DNA of 61,957 bases from an uncultured Prevotellaceae bacterium (GCA_900313235.1 OMQN01000007.1:1-61957), one strand, 5' to 3'; counted from the stretch's first letter, positions 8,384-16,861 are shown. Made by a program: numbers and translations. The notes: generated from the sequence alone by a model not told the origin.

Positions 8384-8878
8384 ATGGATTATCAAGCGAT
8401 TATCGATAAGTATTACCCTGCGGACAATGAGCTCCGCAGGGTTTTATTAAAACATTCCCGTCAGGTGGCGGACCGTTGTTTACAGATTGTGCGTAAACAT
8501 CCGGAGCTGTCCGTCGACGCACAGTTTGTGGAAGAGGCCGCCATGTTGCACGACATCGGCATCTACCAGTGTAATGCCCCCAGCATACATTGCCATGGAA
8601 CGGAACCGTATATCAAACACGGACCCATCGGTGGTGAGATGCTCCGTGCCGAGGGCTTCCCCCGCCATGCCCGTGTGGCCGAGCGCCATACAGGTACTGG
8701 TCTGCCGGGGTATGAACCTGAGACCCTGGAGGAACAGATTATCTGTTATGCTGACAAGTTCTATTCCAAATCTAATCCCGACCATGTGCGCAGCGTCCAG
8801 GAGACTGCCGATTCTTTAGAGAAGTTCGGCCATGCTGGTGTCGTGAAATTCCTGGAATGGGCCAAGCGGTTTGAATAA
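8384..8878 (+). CDS. HD-domain phosphohydrolase
   Basis: 164-residue cytosolic protein with an HD metal-dependent phosphohydrolase domain: first His in K-H-S-R-Q-V-A (about residue 24), the H-D doublet in M-L-H-D-I-G-I-Y (HDIG form), then H-G-P-I-G-G and E-R-H-T-G-T-G, and the last Asp in C-Y-A-D-K-F-Y-S-K. All metal ligands expected for an active enzyme are visible. The substrate is unknown; small HD proteins of this kind hydrolyse nucleotides or other phosphoesters. It follows the decarboxylase gene after 21 bp and may share its transcript. Confidence 0.88.
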   Translation: MDYQAIIDKYYPADNELRRVLLKHSRQVADRCLQIVRKHPELSVDAQFVEEAAMLHDIGIYQCNAPSIHCHGTEPYIKHGPIGGEMLRAEGFPRHARVAERHTGTGLPGYEPETLEEQIICYADKFYSKSNPDHVRSVQETADSLEKFGHAGVVKFLEWAKRFE

Positions 8879-8920
8879 CGGCATCTCGAAGGTACTCCCG
8901 TTCGGAAAAACAAAAAAATG

Positions 8921-8952
8921 TTTGGTTTTTCGCTCGCTTATTCGTACCTTTG
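8921..8952 (+). promoter_or_regulatory. Promoter of the flotillin gene
   Basis: TTTG at 8921-8924, 20 bp, TACCTTTG at 8945-8952; start codon at 8988. Near-ideal Bacteroidota promoter. Confidence 0.85.
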
Positions 8953-8987
8953 CAGACAAAGTATAACTTTTAACCAATTAACAGCTT

Positions 8988-10478
8988 ATGGAACCAACCA
9001 CTTTCATTCTTGTTGCCGTGGCCATTCTCGTATTGGTCATCCTGTTGTTCATCTCTTATGTGAAGGCACCGCCCTCAGCAGCTTTCATCATCTCTGGTCT
9101 GTCACGTGAGCCCCGTGTGCTCATCGGTTCCGGTGGTTTCCGCATACCGTTCTTCGAACGTTTGGACCGTGTCTACCTGGGACAGATTACCGTAGATATC
9201 AAGACAGAAGAGAGTGTGCCCACCACCGACTTTATCAATGTCGACGTGGATGCTGTGGCCAAAATCCGTGTGATGCCCACCAACGAGGGTACCCGTCTGG
9301 CTGCGAAGAACTTCCTGAATATGATGCCTAACGAGATTGCCGAACAGCTGCAGGATTCGCTGCAGGGTAACATGCGTGAAATCATCGGTACGTTGGACCT
9401 CCGTTCGCTGAATACCGACCGTGACGGTTTCTCTGACCAGGTGATGACGAAGGCTCAGCCCGACATGGCAAAGCTGGGTATCGAGATTATCTCTTGTAAC
9501 ATTCAGAACGTGACAGACAAGGAAGGTCTTATCAAAGACCTGGGTGCCGACAATACTGCCAAGATTAAGAAGGATGCCAGCATCAACCGCGCCATCGCTG
9601 AGCGTGACGTGAAGATTGAGGTGTCGAAAGCCGACAAGGAGGCCAACGACGCTCGTGTGGATGCCGACACCGCTATTGCCATCAAGAACAACGAACTGGC
9701 TCTGAAGCGTGCTGCCCTGAAGCAGCAGGCCGACACGGCACAGGCTGACGCCGATGCCGCCTATGCCATCCAGCAGCAGGAACAGCAGAAGACCATCAAT
9801 ATCAAGACCGTAGAGGCTGAGATTGAGAAGACGAAGCGCGAGCAGATCCTGTCGAAGGAACAGATTGAGATTCGTCAGAACCAGCTGGCTGCTGAGGTGG
9901 AGAAGAAAGCTGATGCAGACAAGTACCAGATAGAGAAGAATGCTGCCGCCGACCTGGAGCAGCGCAAGCGTGTTGCTGAGGCTCAGAAGTATGAGGCTGA
10001 GCAGCGTGCACTGGCACAGAACGCTGAGTCTGACGCCGTGCGCTACCGTCTGGAACAGGAAGCTATCGGTATTAAGGCCAAGGGTGAAGCTGAGGCTTAC
10101 GCCATCCAGAAGAAGGGTGAGGCCGAGGCTCAGGCCATGGACAAGAAAGCTGAGGCGTATAAAAAGTATAACAATGCTGCTGTGGTGCAGATGATGATTG
10201 AGGTGCTGCCACAGGTTGTGGAGAATGTTGCCAAGCCCATCTCTGCCATCAAGGACGTCCACGTCTACAGTGGCGGTCAAGAGAGCGGTGCCGGTGTTGC
10301 CAGCATGAGTGGCGGTGTACCCGTAGCCATCAAGCAGGCCTTCGACGTGCTGAAGACTGCCACCGGTGTCGATATGGCTGACATCATGCGTGCCGGAACC
10401 ATCGATGCTAAGGTCAATCGTAACATCAACCTCAATGACGAAGCCCGCGAGGCCGTCGACAACGTCATTAAACATTAA
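8988..10478 (+). CDS. Flotillin-family (SPFH domain) membrane protein
   Basis: 496 residues. One N-terminal membrane segment (TFILVAVAILVLVILLF), then an SPFH/band-7 domain (about residues 30-190; 'PPSAAFIISG', 'GSGGFRIPFFERLDRVYLGQ'), then a long Ala/Glu/Lys-rich coiled coil (about 190-400, with EAEAxA repeats such as 'GEAEAYAIQKKGEAEAQAM') typical of flotillin/YuaG scaffolds that organise membrane microdomains. The C-terminal ~80 residues are Gly/Ala-rich and less conserved. It has its own strong promoter. The last residues and stop codon (N-V-I-K-H-stop) are encoded by a heptad array. No NfeD partner gene is adjacent. Family assignment firm; cargo unknown. Confidence 0.93.
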   Translation: MEPTTFILVAVAILVLVILLFISYVKAPPSAAFIISGLSREPRVLIGSGGFRIPFFERLDRVYLGQITVDIKTEESVPTTDFINVDVDAVAKIRVMPTNEGTRLAAKNFLNMMPNEIAEQLQDSLQGNMREIIGTLDLRSLNTDRDGFSDQVMTKAQPDMAKLGIEIISCNIQNVTDKEGLIKDLGADNTAKIKKDASINRAIAERDVKIEVSKADKEANDARVDADTAIAIKNNELALKRAALKQQADTAQADADAAYAIQQQEQQKTINIKTVEAEIEKTKREQILSKEQIEIRQNQLAAEVEKKADADKYQIEKNAAADLEQRKRVAEAQKYEAEQRALAQNAESDAVRYRLEQEAIGIKAKGEAEAYAIQKKGEAEAQAMDKKAEAYKKYNNAAVVQMMIEVLPQVVENVAKPISAIKDVHVYSGGQESGAGVASMSGGVPVAIKQAFDVLKTATGVDMADIMRAGTIDAKVNRNINLNDEAREAVDNVIKH

Positions 10479-10493
10479 AGATTAAACATTGAA
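10466..10493 (+). repeat. Heptad array (CATTAAA CATTAAA GATTAAA CATTGAA)
   Basis: Four exact 7-bp steps. The array contains both the flotillin stop codon (TAA 10476-10478) and the TTG start codon of the next gene (10489-10491). Confidence 0.75.
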
Positions 10494-11508
10494 GATATTG
10501 ATTACAGGAGCCAGTGGGTTCATTGGCTCCTTTATTGTGGAAGAAGCGCTGCGCCGTGGCTTTGAGACATGGGCAGCGGTACGCAAGAGCAGTTCAACGG
10601 CGTTCTTGCAGGATGAGCGCATCCACCTGATAGCGCTAAACCTGTCGTCCGAGGAGCAGTTGAAGGAACAGCTGAAGGACCTCCAGTTTGACTACGTGGT
10701 GCATGCTGCCGGAGTGACGAAATGTCTGAAAAAGGAAGACTTCTTCCGCATCAATACAGAGGGTACCAAGCACTTGGTGCGTGCGCTGATGGCTACGCAG
10801 CACAACCTGCAGCGTTTTGTCTACATCAGCAGTCTCAGCATCATGGGAGCTATCCGCGAGGAACAGCCCTACCAGGAGATTCGCGAGAGCGACGAAGCCA
10901 AGCCGAACACCGCCTACGGCAAGAGCAAGCTGGAGGCTGAGCAGTGGTTATCACAGCTCCCCCTCTACTTGGAGGGGGATGGGGGGAGGCTCTTCCCTTA
11001 TGTCATCTTACGCCCCACGGGCGTCTATGGTCCCCGTGAGCGCGACTACTTCATGATGGCAAAGAGCATCAAGGCGCATACCGACTTCGCTGTAGGTTTC
11101 AAGCAGCAGGACATCACCTTTGTCTACGTCACTGACGTGGTGCAGGCCGTCTTCTTGGCTTGTGAGAAGGGGGTGACGGGACGTCGCTACTTCCTCAGCG
11201 ACGGTGAGGTGTACCAGTCGTCTACCTTCAGCGACCTGATACGTAAGGAGTTGGGCAACCCTTGGTGGATACGCATCACCGCCCCCATCTGGCTGTTGCG
11301 CATTATCACCTTCTGCGGGGAATACGTAGGAAGGCTGACGGGCAAGGTGACAGCACTGAACAACGACAAATACAACATCATGCGCCAGCGCAACTGGCGC
11401 TGCGATATTGAACCAGCACGCCGTGAACTGGGCTATGAGCCACAAGTGAAACTGGAGGAAGGCGTCAAACGAAGCATTGCATGGTACAAAAAGAACAACT
11501 GGCTGTAA
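10489..11508 (+). CDS. NAD-dependent epimerase/dehydratase family protein (possible ketosphinganine/ceramide reductase type)
   Basis: 339-residue extended SDR: Rossmann motif T-G-A-S-G-F-I-G-S at the N-terminus and catalytic Y-G-K-S-K preceded by S-S-L-S-I. The start is TTG (10489), the only initiator-like codon before the Rossmann strand; the upstream frame has no ATG. A 37-bp GC-rich repeat (10955-10991) is inserted in frame, adding about 12 residues (L-P-L-Y-L-E-G-D-G-G-R-L) just before the strand F-P-Y-V-I-L-R-P-T-G-V-Y-G-P. It overlaps the next gene, a PAP2-family membrane enzyme. From memory, sphingolipid reductases of Bacteroides and Caulobacter (CerR/KDSR group) are annotated as this same family, so a sphingolipid role is possible but not shown. 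Confidence 0.82.
   Translation: MKILITGASGFIGSFIVEEALRRGFETWAAVRKSSSTAFLQDERIHLIALNLSSEEQLKEQLKDLQFDYVVHAAGVTKCLKKEDFFRINTEGTKHLVRALMATQHNLQRFVYISSLSIMGAIREEQPYQEIRESDEAKPNTAYGKSKLEAEQWLSQLPLYLEGDGGRLFPYVILRPTGVYGPRERDYFMMAKSIKAHTDFAVGFKQQDITFVYVTDVVQAVFLACEKGVTGRRYFLSDGEVYQSSTFSDLIRKELGNPWWIRITAPIWLLRIITFCGEYVGRLTGKVTALNNDKYNIMRQRNWRCDIEPARRELGYEPQVKLEEGVKRSIAWYKKNNWL
10955..10991 (-). repeat. GC-rich interspersed palindrome, copy 2 (inside a gene)
   Basis: On the minus strand it reads AGCCTCCCCCCATCCCCCTC then CAAGTAGAGGGGGAGCT: the arms CCCCCTC/GAGGGGG form a hairpin. It is closely similar to 48775-48808 in cydB. It keeps the reading frame of the host gene. Confidence 0.75.
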
Positions 11509-12419
11509 AAGGACTGATGGCTGCCGAGTGGGTAGGCATGGGTTACCTGCTGTTTACGCTGCTCTTCATGGCCTGTGTGTGGTCGCGACTACCCAATGTC
11601 ACTGACATGCTGGTGCTGCGTGGTGGCTATGTGGCAGCAACACTGGCCGCCTGGGCGGTCTATAGGCGCTACCCCAACAAGTGGACGCTCTTTCTGCGTA
11701 TACTGGTACAGATGGTATTCCTCAGTTGGTGGTACCCGGATACCTATGAGTTAAACCGCGTACTGCCTAACCTCGACCACGTCTTCGCACAGTGGGAACA
11801 GACACTCTTCGGTTGTCAGCCGTCGCTGCTCTTCTCGCAGAAGGTGCCCTACGGCTGGTTCTCCGAACTGATGTGTCTGGGCTATGTCAGCTACTTCCCG
11901 CTGATGCTGATTACCTATCTTTATTATTTCTTCTGCCGCTACCAGGAGTTCCAGATGGCAGCCTTTGTGATGCTCGGCTCGTTCTTTGCCTACTATGTCG
12001 TCTTCGTACTGCTGCCCGTCACTGGACCGCAGTTCTACTACCTGGCAGTAGGCACCGAGAAGATTGCCGCAGGCATCTTCCCCGATATGGGGGACTGGTT
12101 TCTGACTCACTCAGAACGTATGGCTGCGCCAGGATGGACCGACGGTTTCTTCTATCACTTGCTAGACATCACCCACGATGCTGGCGAGCGTCCCACCGCA
12201 GCATTTCCCAGCAGTCATGTGGGCGTAACGACGGTAGTTATGCTCTTGGCCTTGCGTACCCGTAGCAAGGGACTTATCTTCACTATTCTGCCTTTTTATG
12301 TGGCCATGTGCTTCTCTACTGTGTATATCTATGCACACTACACCATCGATGCCATTGCCGGTTTCGTCACAGGCTGTTGCCTGTACTTTGTATTAGTTAA
12401 TAGCATACTGCGACGATAA
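11481..12419 (+). CDS. PAP2-family membrane phosphatase/phosphotransferase
   Basis: 312-residue polytopic membrane protein with a PAP2 domain in its C-terminal half: E-R-P-T-A-A-F-P-S-S-H-V-G (P-S-x-x-H motif) and A-H-Y-T-I-D-A-I-A-G-F (H-x-x-x-D motif), with about six to seven hydrophobic segments. This architecture is shared with inositol-phosphorylceramide synthase-like (PAP2_3) enzymes. ATG at 11481 overlaps the preceding reductase by 28 bp; an ATG at 11517 just after the reductase stop is an alternative start. The translational coupling suggests the two act on the same lipid. Its 3' end overlaps the convergent dcuB by 23 bp. Confidence 0.8.
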   Translation: MVQKEQLAVKGLMAAEWVGMGYLLFTLLFMACVWSRLPNVTDMLVLRGGYVAATLAAWAVYRRYPNKWTLFLRILVQMVFLSWWYPDTYELNRVLPNLDHVFAQWEQTLFGCQPSLLFSQKVPYGWFSELMCLGYVSYFPLMLITYLYYFFCRYQEFQMAAFVMLGSFFAYYVVFVLLPVTGPQFYYLAVGTEKIAAGIFPDMGDWFLTHSERMAAPGWTDGFFYHLLDITHDAGERPTAAFPSSHVGVTTVVMLLALRTRSKGLIFTILPFYVAMCFSTVYIYAHYTIDAIAGFVTGCCLYFVLVNSILRR

Positions 12420-13722
12420 GGTACCCCACGGCTATCGATACGAAGGTTGTGATGAAGCCGGAAAGCTGGAACGAGTGGTTCAGCACGTAGCGGCCAATGC
12501 GCGTCGTACCGGTGCGGTCGAAACCAATGGCGGCCACCTCAGTGGGGTAGTTGGGCAGGAAGAAATAGCCGTTGACGGCAGGAAACAGCACCAGCAGTAC
12601 CAGTGGCGGCACACCGAGCGCCAGTCCTACGGGATAGAGCGTCTTGGCAGTGGCAGCCTGCGAGAAGAGCATGATGCTGAACACAAAGAGAGGAATAGCG
12701 AAGAGTAGGGGATAGTTGGAAAACACACCCTCGATGCCGCCGAGTATGGTGTCTTTGTTGTTTTCGAAGAAGGTGCTACCCATCCATGCTACTCCAAAGA
12801 TAGCTACCATGGCGTTCATGCCCGAGGCGAAGACGTTGCCTTGTGCAGCCTTCTTGACGTCGGCCTTGCCTACCAACAGTATCAGTGCAGCAATGGACAT
12901 CATCACCATCTCGATGGTGGTGTTCATGCTCAATGTCTCACCGTGAAATGTGGGACGCAACTCTGGGCAACTGCCAAAGACGACTACCAATGCCACACCC
13001 AGCAAGAAGGTAAAGACGGCCCATTTGGCTCGCGGATTGACGGGCAGTGGGTCGTTGATGTTCTCTTCCTCCTCGTGGAGCAGTCCTTCGCGCAGACGTC
13101 GCTGATATTCTGGGTCTTTTGTCAGTGGTTTACCAACATGGTTCTGTATTAACGATGCTATCAGGATGGCAATGAGCGAGGCAGGGATGGTTACGAGGAG
13201 AATGTCATCGATGCCAATGCCATACTCGCCCAGTATAGACTGTGAGAGAATGGCTGCCGTTGCTGCCGACACTGGTGAACCGGTGATGCCTAACGATGCG
13301 GCAATGGTGGCTACGCTCAACGGACGCTCCGGACGCACTTTGTTCTTCTGGGCTATCTCGGAGATGATGGGCAACAGCGCATAACAGGTATGTGCCGTAC
13401 CCGCTAGTATGCAGAACAGCCACGTGGTGAGCGGAGCAAGGTATGTGATGTGGCTGGGGTGACGGCGCAGAAACCGAGCGGCCACATTCACCATATAGTC
13501 CAGTCCGCCTGCTGCTTGAAGGGCTGCCGAGGCGGTGATGACACTTACAATGATAAGCATCACGTCAATGGGGATTGCACCCGGCTCTAGTCCGAAGACG
13601 AACGTCAAGACAAATACGCCTACCATGCCATAGATACCCAAGCCGATACCGCCAACCCTGGCACCGACAAATATCATAGACAGTACAATAAGTAGCTGAA
13701 GAATGAATAAAAATGTAGCCAT
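12397..13722 (-). CDS. dcuB: Anaerobic C4-dicarboxylate transporter, DcuA/DcuB family
   Basis: 441-residue inner-membrane antiporter exchanging fumarate, malate or aspartate for succinate. The whole length matches the Dcu family: N-terminal helices ('GARVGGIGLGIYGMVGV'), the conserved G-T-A-H-T-C-Y-A-L-L-P-I-I region, L-G-I-T-G-S-P-V-S-A-A-T-A-A, and a C-terminal helix ending S-I-A-V-G-Y-L-I-V-A. It fits a fumarate-respiring, succinate-producing anaerobe. It has its own promoter (13777-13809) and its 3' end overlaps the PAP2 gene on the other strand, with no terminator room between them. DcuA versus DcuB cannot be decided from sequence inspection. Confidence 0.92.
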   Translation of the reverse strand: MATFLFILQLLIVLSMIFVGARVGGIGLGIYGMVGVFVLTFVFGLEPGAIPIDVMLIIVSVITASAALQAAGGLDYMVNVAARFLRRHPSHITYLAPLTTWLFCILAGTAHTCYALLPIISEIAQKNKVRPERPLSVATIAASLGITGSPVSAATAAILSQSILGEYGIGIDDILLVTIPASLIAILIASLIQNHVGKPLTKDPEYQRRLREGLLHEEEENINDPLPVNPRAKWAVFTFLLGVALVVVFGSCPELRPTFHGETLSMNTTIEMVMMSIAALILLVGKADVKKAAQGNVFASGMNAMVAIFGVAWMGSTFFENNKDTILGGIEGVFSNYPLLFAIPLFVFSIMLFSQAATAKTLYPVGLALGVPPLVLLVLFPAVNGYFFLPNYPTEVAAIGFDRTGTTRIGRYVLNHSFQLSGFITTFVSIAVGYLIVAVCY

Positions 13723-13776
13723 AGTACTCTTCGTTTTAGGCCTCTCTCGAGATGATTTTTAATTATTTGTTATGGT

Positions 13777-13809
13777 GCAAAGGTATGCAAAAAAGATGAA
13801 ACATCCAAA
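13777..13809 (-). promoter_or_regulatory. Promoter of dcuB
   Basis: Minus strand: TTTG at 13809-13806, 20 bp, TACCTTTGC at 13785-13777; start codon at 13722. Confidence 0.8.
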
Positions 13810-13998
13810 TACTTATCAAAAAAAATGGGACTCCGCTGAGCCCCAAACCTTTGTTAACCTTAAATCTAATACTATGAAAAACACGATGCAAAGATACTAC
13901 ATCTTTTATAATATGCAAGAAAACGAGGAAAGAAAATGGTGTAGCTGCTACACTTTCTTGACATAAATCAAGCAAATTGAAAAATATTTATTCAAAAA
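13810..13998. other. Non-coding stretch between dcuB and greA promoters
   Basis: The 425-bp divergent gap between dcuB and greA is AT-rich. Short open frames on both strands here look random. The only other structure I see is a small perfect hairpin GTGTAG-CTG-CTACAC (13939-13953), followed by TTTCTT; it could end a small transcript but no matching gene is visible. Confidence 0.5.
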
Positions 13999-14030
13999 TT
14001 TGGCTGGTTAAGAAATATTCACTATCTTTG
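13999..14030 (+). promoter_or_regulatory. Promoter of greA
   Basis: TTTG at 13999-14002, 20 bp, TATCTTTG at 14023-14030. It implies a ~110-nt leader before the greA start at 14148. Confidence 0.82.
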
Positions 14031-14061
14031 CAACCGATAAGATATATAGCTGAATTCAGGG

Positions 14062-14096
14062 ATTCCGACATAACGAAGAGTCGGGATTCTTTCTTT
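14062..14096 (+). terminator. Hairpin with T-rich tail in the greA leader (possible attenuator)
   Basis: ATTCCGAC (14062-14069) pairs with GTCGGGAT (14080-14087), 8 bp with one G-T, 10-nt loop, then TCTTTCTTTT. It lies between the greA promoter and start codon, so it could stop transcription early or end a ~65-nt RNA. Confidence 0.5.
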
Positions 14097-14112
14097 TATG
14101 TGTCATCAAACT

Positions 14113-14147
14113 AAAATTGTAAATAGTAAATAATTAAATTGTAAATT
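14113..14147 (+). repeat. Heptad-like array (AAATTG TAAATAG TAAATAA TTAAATTG TAAATT)
   Basis: 7-bp (one 8-bp) steps of a TAAATNG unit ending at the greA ATG; the same unit occurs after the TolC-like gene at 53596-53630. Confidence 0.6.
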
Positions 14148-14615
14148 ATGGCATACATGTCACAAGAAGGTTATGATAAGCTCATAGCCGAACTGCACCG
14201 CCTGGAAGCGGTAGAACGTCCAAAGGCTTCGGCAGCCATTGCTGAGGCTCGTGAAAAGGGCGACCTGAGTGAGAATAGTGAGTACGACGCAGCCAAGGAG
14301 GCTCAGGCTCATTTGGAGGACAAGATCAACAAGTTGAAGGCTACTATTGCTGAGGCTAAGGTTGTTGACACTTCGCGTCTGAGCACGGACTCTGTACAGA
14401 TACTGACCAAGGTGGAGATGACCAATCTGACCACCAAGACCAAGATGTCGTACACCATCGTCAGTGAGAATGAGGCTGACCTGCGTGCCGGTAAGATTTC
14501 TATCAAGACCCCTATTGCCCAGGGCCTGCTGGGTAAGAAGGTTGGCGACGAGGTAGAGATTACCATTCCCCGCGGCACCATCAAGTTGCGCATCGAGAAT
14601 ATCAGCATTGCCTAA
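14148..14615 (+). CDS. greA: Transcription elongation factor GreA
   Basis: 155 residues, the usual GreA length. The N-terminal coiled-coil finger carries the acidic tip region (E-K-G-D-L-S-E-N-S-E-Y-D-A-A-K-E, conserved in all GreA), and the C-terminal FKBP-like globular domain ends with Q-G-L-L-G-K-K-V-G-D-E-V-E-I. It rescues backtracked RNA polymerase by stimulating transcript cleavage. It is followed after 24 bp by a HIT-family gene on the same transcript, an order common in Bacteroidota. Confidence 0.97.
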   Translation: MAYMSQEGYDKLIAELHRLEAVERPKASAAIAEAREKGDLSENSEYDAAKEAQAHLEDKINKLKATIAEAKVVDTSRLSTDSVQILTKVEMTNLTTKTKMSYTIVSENEADLRAGKISIKTPIAQGLLGKKVGDEVEITIPRGTIKLRIENISIA

Positions 14616-14639
14616 TTATTCAAATCGTCAAATAACAAG

Positions 14640-15032
14640 ATGGATATTTTCAGTAAGATTGCTGCCGGTGAGATTCCCAGTTACAAATGTGCAGAGAACG
14701 ACGAGTTCTATGCATTCCTTGACATCAATCCATTGGTAAAGGGACATACCCTGGTTATTCCACGTCGTGAGGTCGACTACTTCTTCGACATGGAGGATGA
14801 CGAGTTGGCTCGCTACCAACAGTTTGCCAAGCGTGTAGCCATTGCCATCAAGAAAGCCTTCCCCTGCAAGAAGGTTGCGCAGGTGGTGCTTGGTTTGGAG
14901 GTAGCTCACGCCCATATTCACCTTATCCCCATGCAGAGTGAGGCCGATGCCGACTTCCGCAAGGAGAAGCTGAAGCTCAGCGAAGAGGAGTTCAAGGAGA
15001 TTGCCGCCAAGATACAGGAGGCTTTTGTGTAA
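14640..15032 (+). CDS. HIT-family hydrolase
   Basis: 130-residue HIT-superfamily protein (HINT-like group). The signature H-A-H-I-H-L-I-P (H-x-H-x-H) is intact near residue 100, and the N-terminal part has D-I-F-S-K-I-A-A-G-E-I-P and the fold-defining P-L-V-K-G-H-T-L-V-I-P. Such enzymes hydrolyse nucleoside phosphoramidates or related nucleotide conjugates in the cytosol. The usual Q-S-V-G before the His triad is replaced by V-L-G-L-E-V, as in Bacteroidota versions of the family. Co-transcribed with greA; ends directly against the convergent histidine kinase gene (15032/15033). Confidence 0.93.
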   Translation: MDIFSKIAAGEIPSYKCAENDEFYAFLDINPLVKGHTLVIPRREVDYFFDMEDDELARYQQFAKRVAIAIKKAFPCKKVAQVVLGLEVAHAHIHLIPMQSEADADFRKEKLKLSEEEFKEIAAKIQEAFV

Positions 15033-16811
15033 TCAGAGGGGTAGGGTCAGAACAAACCGAGCGCCAGGACCAGTATACGACTGGTCGAGGGTGACGCTGC
15101 CACCAATGCGCTGGGCCATGGTGCGGCAGAAAGAGAGACCGATGCCCAGTCCGTCTTTGAAGGGGTCGAGTTTGACAAAGCGCTCAAAGATGTGTTCAGC
15201 CTCCTCGGCAGGTACACCGATGCCAGTGTCCTCTACGGCCAGCATCAGTTGCGAGGTGGTGGCAACAGCTTTCAGCGTGATACTGCCACTATCGGTATTC
15301 TTGATGGCATTGTCAAGCAGCTGGTACAGGATGGTGCGTAGCACCTTCTTGCACGTGTAAACCTCTAGGTCGTCAGTGACTTTCGTTTCATAACTGGCGC
15401 GAATCAGATTTTTCTTCTCGCTACAGATGTGGAGCTCTTTCATGATGTTGCGCATGAAGTCATTGCAGCGGATAGCCACCTTTTCCTCCTCGGCTGACGA
15501 CTCCTGGGCAGCAATCATCAGTACCTCATCAAGCATCAAGGTGATGCGGTTGCTGTTATGTACCACCATGTCAGACATGTAACGGCATTCTTCGTTAGAT
15601 AGATTTCTTTCAGGGTCGGCCATCAGCTGTGCAAAACCACTGATGACATTTAAGGGCGTACGCACCTCATGGCTGACATTCTGGATGAAGAGGGTCTTTA
15701 TCTTGTCTGACTCGAGGGCTCGCTGGTAGGCCTTGCGTATCTCGCGGAGATGACGCTGGCGCGTCTTGACAATATATATCAGGGCGAGCACCAACAAAAG
15801 AAGTAGAGTGGCGATGGCGGCAACACCATAGAGGTGGCGTAGCGTTTCCTTATTTTCTTGCTCGTAACGCTCTAACTCCGTCTGGATGCCTTGCAGTGAA
15901 CTGCTCAGCAGCAAGCTGTTGATAGAGTCAGTCTCTGCCATGTCTTTTTTCTGCATCTCAAAGGCTTCCTGCCAACGGCCTACAGACGAATAAATCTCTG
16001 CAATAGTAGAATAACGGTCGTCCATGGACTCATTGGCCAACCGGACAGCCTCGTCGATATTTCCTTGTCGCACAAGGTGGTAGACCTCAAGTGATCGGCC
16101 ATGAACTGAAGACAATCCTTTTGCCTCGCCCTCTTTGTAGGCTTGATACCCTATGTCGAAGCGTTTCATGTCCCCCATGCGGTAGTAGGCTAATGTGCGG
16201 CGAGCCTCAATATCAAACTCTCGTTCCGGCGAGGTCTCGCGAGCCAACGATGCTGCCTGATCAATGAGACGCAGCGCCTCCTCCGAATCTTCGCTGATAA
16301 CGATATTCACCAGATTCATGTAGATGGGAGGAATGCTTTCCTGATAACCCTCCTTTTCCATCATACGGATAACCTCCCAGAAGCAACGCTTGGCACTGGC
16401 ATTGTTGCCACTATAGTGGTAGATATGTCCCATCATATTGATGGCCATATACATCTCCTTGTGAAGCTTGCGATCTGTCAGCTCACGTGACAGTCTAACG
16501 GACAACATATAAGCCTCGAAGATGTTCTGCCTGTTCAACTCGAAGACAATCTCATTGCAACGCTGCGTATAGTAGGCGTGCAGGTCGTTCTGGTTTATCA
16601 GATACTTTTCAAACTGATATATGGACGCAAAGAATCGTGCAGAGTCACCATCGTTAAAGGCATGGTGCACTGAGTCGCGTAAGGCTCTATACTCAGTCGA
16701 TGACTTGTAATCAGACGCTGCTTGTAGAGTAGCTGTCGAGAGTATCAGAGTTATCAAAACAAAGACGGTACGGCGACTTGCCGTTAACATTCCTCGAAAA
16801 ATCTCGTTCAT
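15033..16811 (-). CDS. Sensor histidine kinase with N-terminal TPR region
   Basis: 592 residues. The start at 16811 gives a secretory signal-like segment (residues 15-32), a periplasmic TPR-like helical region (about 60-300), one membrane helix (about 328-348), and a cytosolic kinase. H-box: N-V-S-H-E-V-R-T-P with His381; N-box L-L-D-N-A-I-K-N with Asn501; G1 D-T-G-I-G (528-532); G2 G-L-G-I-G (554-558). All motifs needed for autophosphorylation are present. There is no receiver domain and no adjacent response regulator, so its partner is elsewhere. It is divergent from the large beta-galactosidase gene. Upstream ATGs exist but would run through the promoter. Confidence 0.92.
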   Translation of the reverse strand: MNEIFRGMLTASRRTVFVLITLILSTATLQAASDYKSSTEYRALRDSVHHAFNDGDSARFFASIYQFEKYLINQNDLHAYYTQRCNEIVFELNRQNIFEAYMLSVRLSRELTDRKLHKEMYMAINMMGHIYHYSGNNASAKRCFWEVIRMMEKEGYQESIPPIYMNLVNIVISEDSEEALRLIDQAASLARETSPEREFDIEARRTLAYYRMGDMKRFDIGYQAYKEGEAKGLSSVHGRSLEVYHLVRQGNIDEAVRLANESMDDRYSTIAEIYSSVGRWQEAFEMQKKDMAETDSINSLLLSSSLQGIQTELERYEQENKETLRHLYGVAAIATLLLLLVLALIYIVKTRQRHLREIRKAYQRALESDKIKTLFIQNVSHEVRTPLNVISGFAQLMADPERNLSNEECRYMSDMVVHNSNRITLMLDEVLMIAAQESSAEEEKVAIRCNDFMRNIMKELHICSEKKNLIRASYETKVTDDLEVYTCKKVLRTILYQLLDNAIKNTDSGSITLKAVATTSQLMLAVEDTGIGVPAEEAEHIFERFVKLDPFKDGLGIGLSFCRTMAQRIGGSVTLDQSYTGPGARFVLTLPL

Positions 16812-16829
16812 AATATTTATAATTTCACT

Positions 16830-16861
16830 GCAAAGATACAAATTTGTTAGAAAAATACAAA
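16830..16861 (-). promoter_or_regulatory. Promoter of the histidine kinase gene
   Basis: Minus strand: TTTG at 16861-16858, 19 bp, TATCTTTGC at 16838-16830; 19 bp upstream of the chosen start at 16811, which supports that start. Confidence 0.75.

Noticed and set aside
9102-10475. 457-codon minus-strand frame opposite the flotillin gene
   Set aside because: It is the antisense shadow of a well-supported coding sequence; its Leu/His/Val-rich low-complexity composition mirrors the coiled-coil codons.
13763-13975. 70-codon minus-strand frame upstream of dcuB
   Set aside because: It contains the dcuB promoter and has no recognisable features; likely chance in AT-rich DNA.
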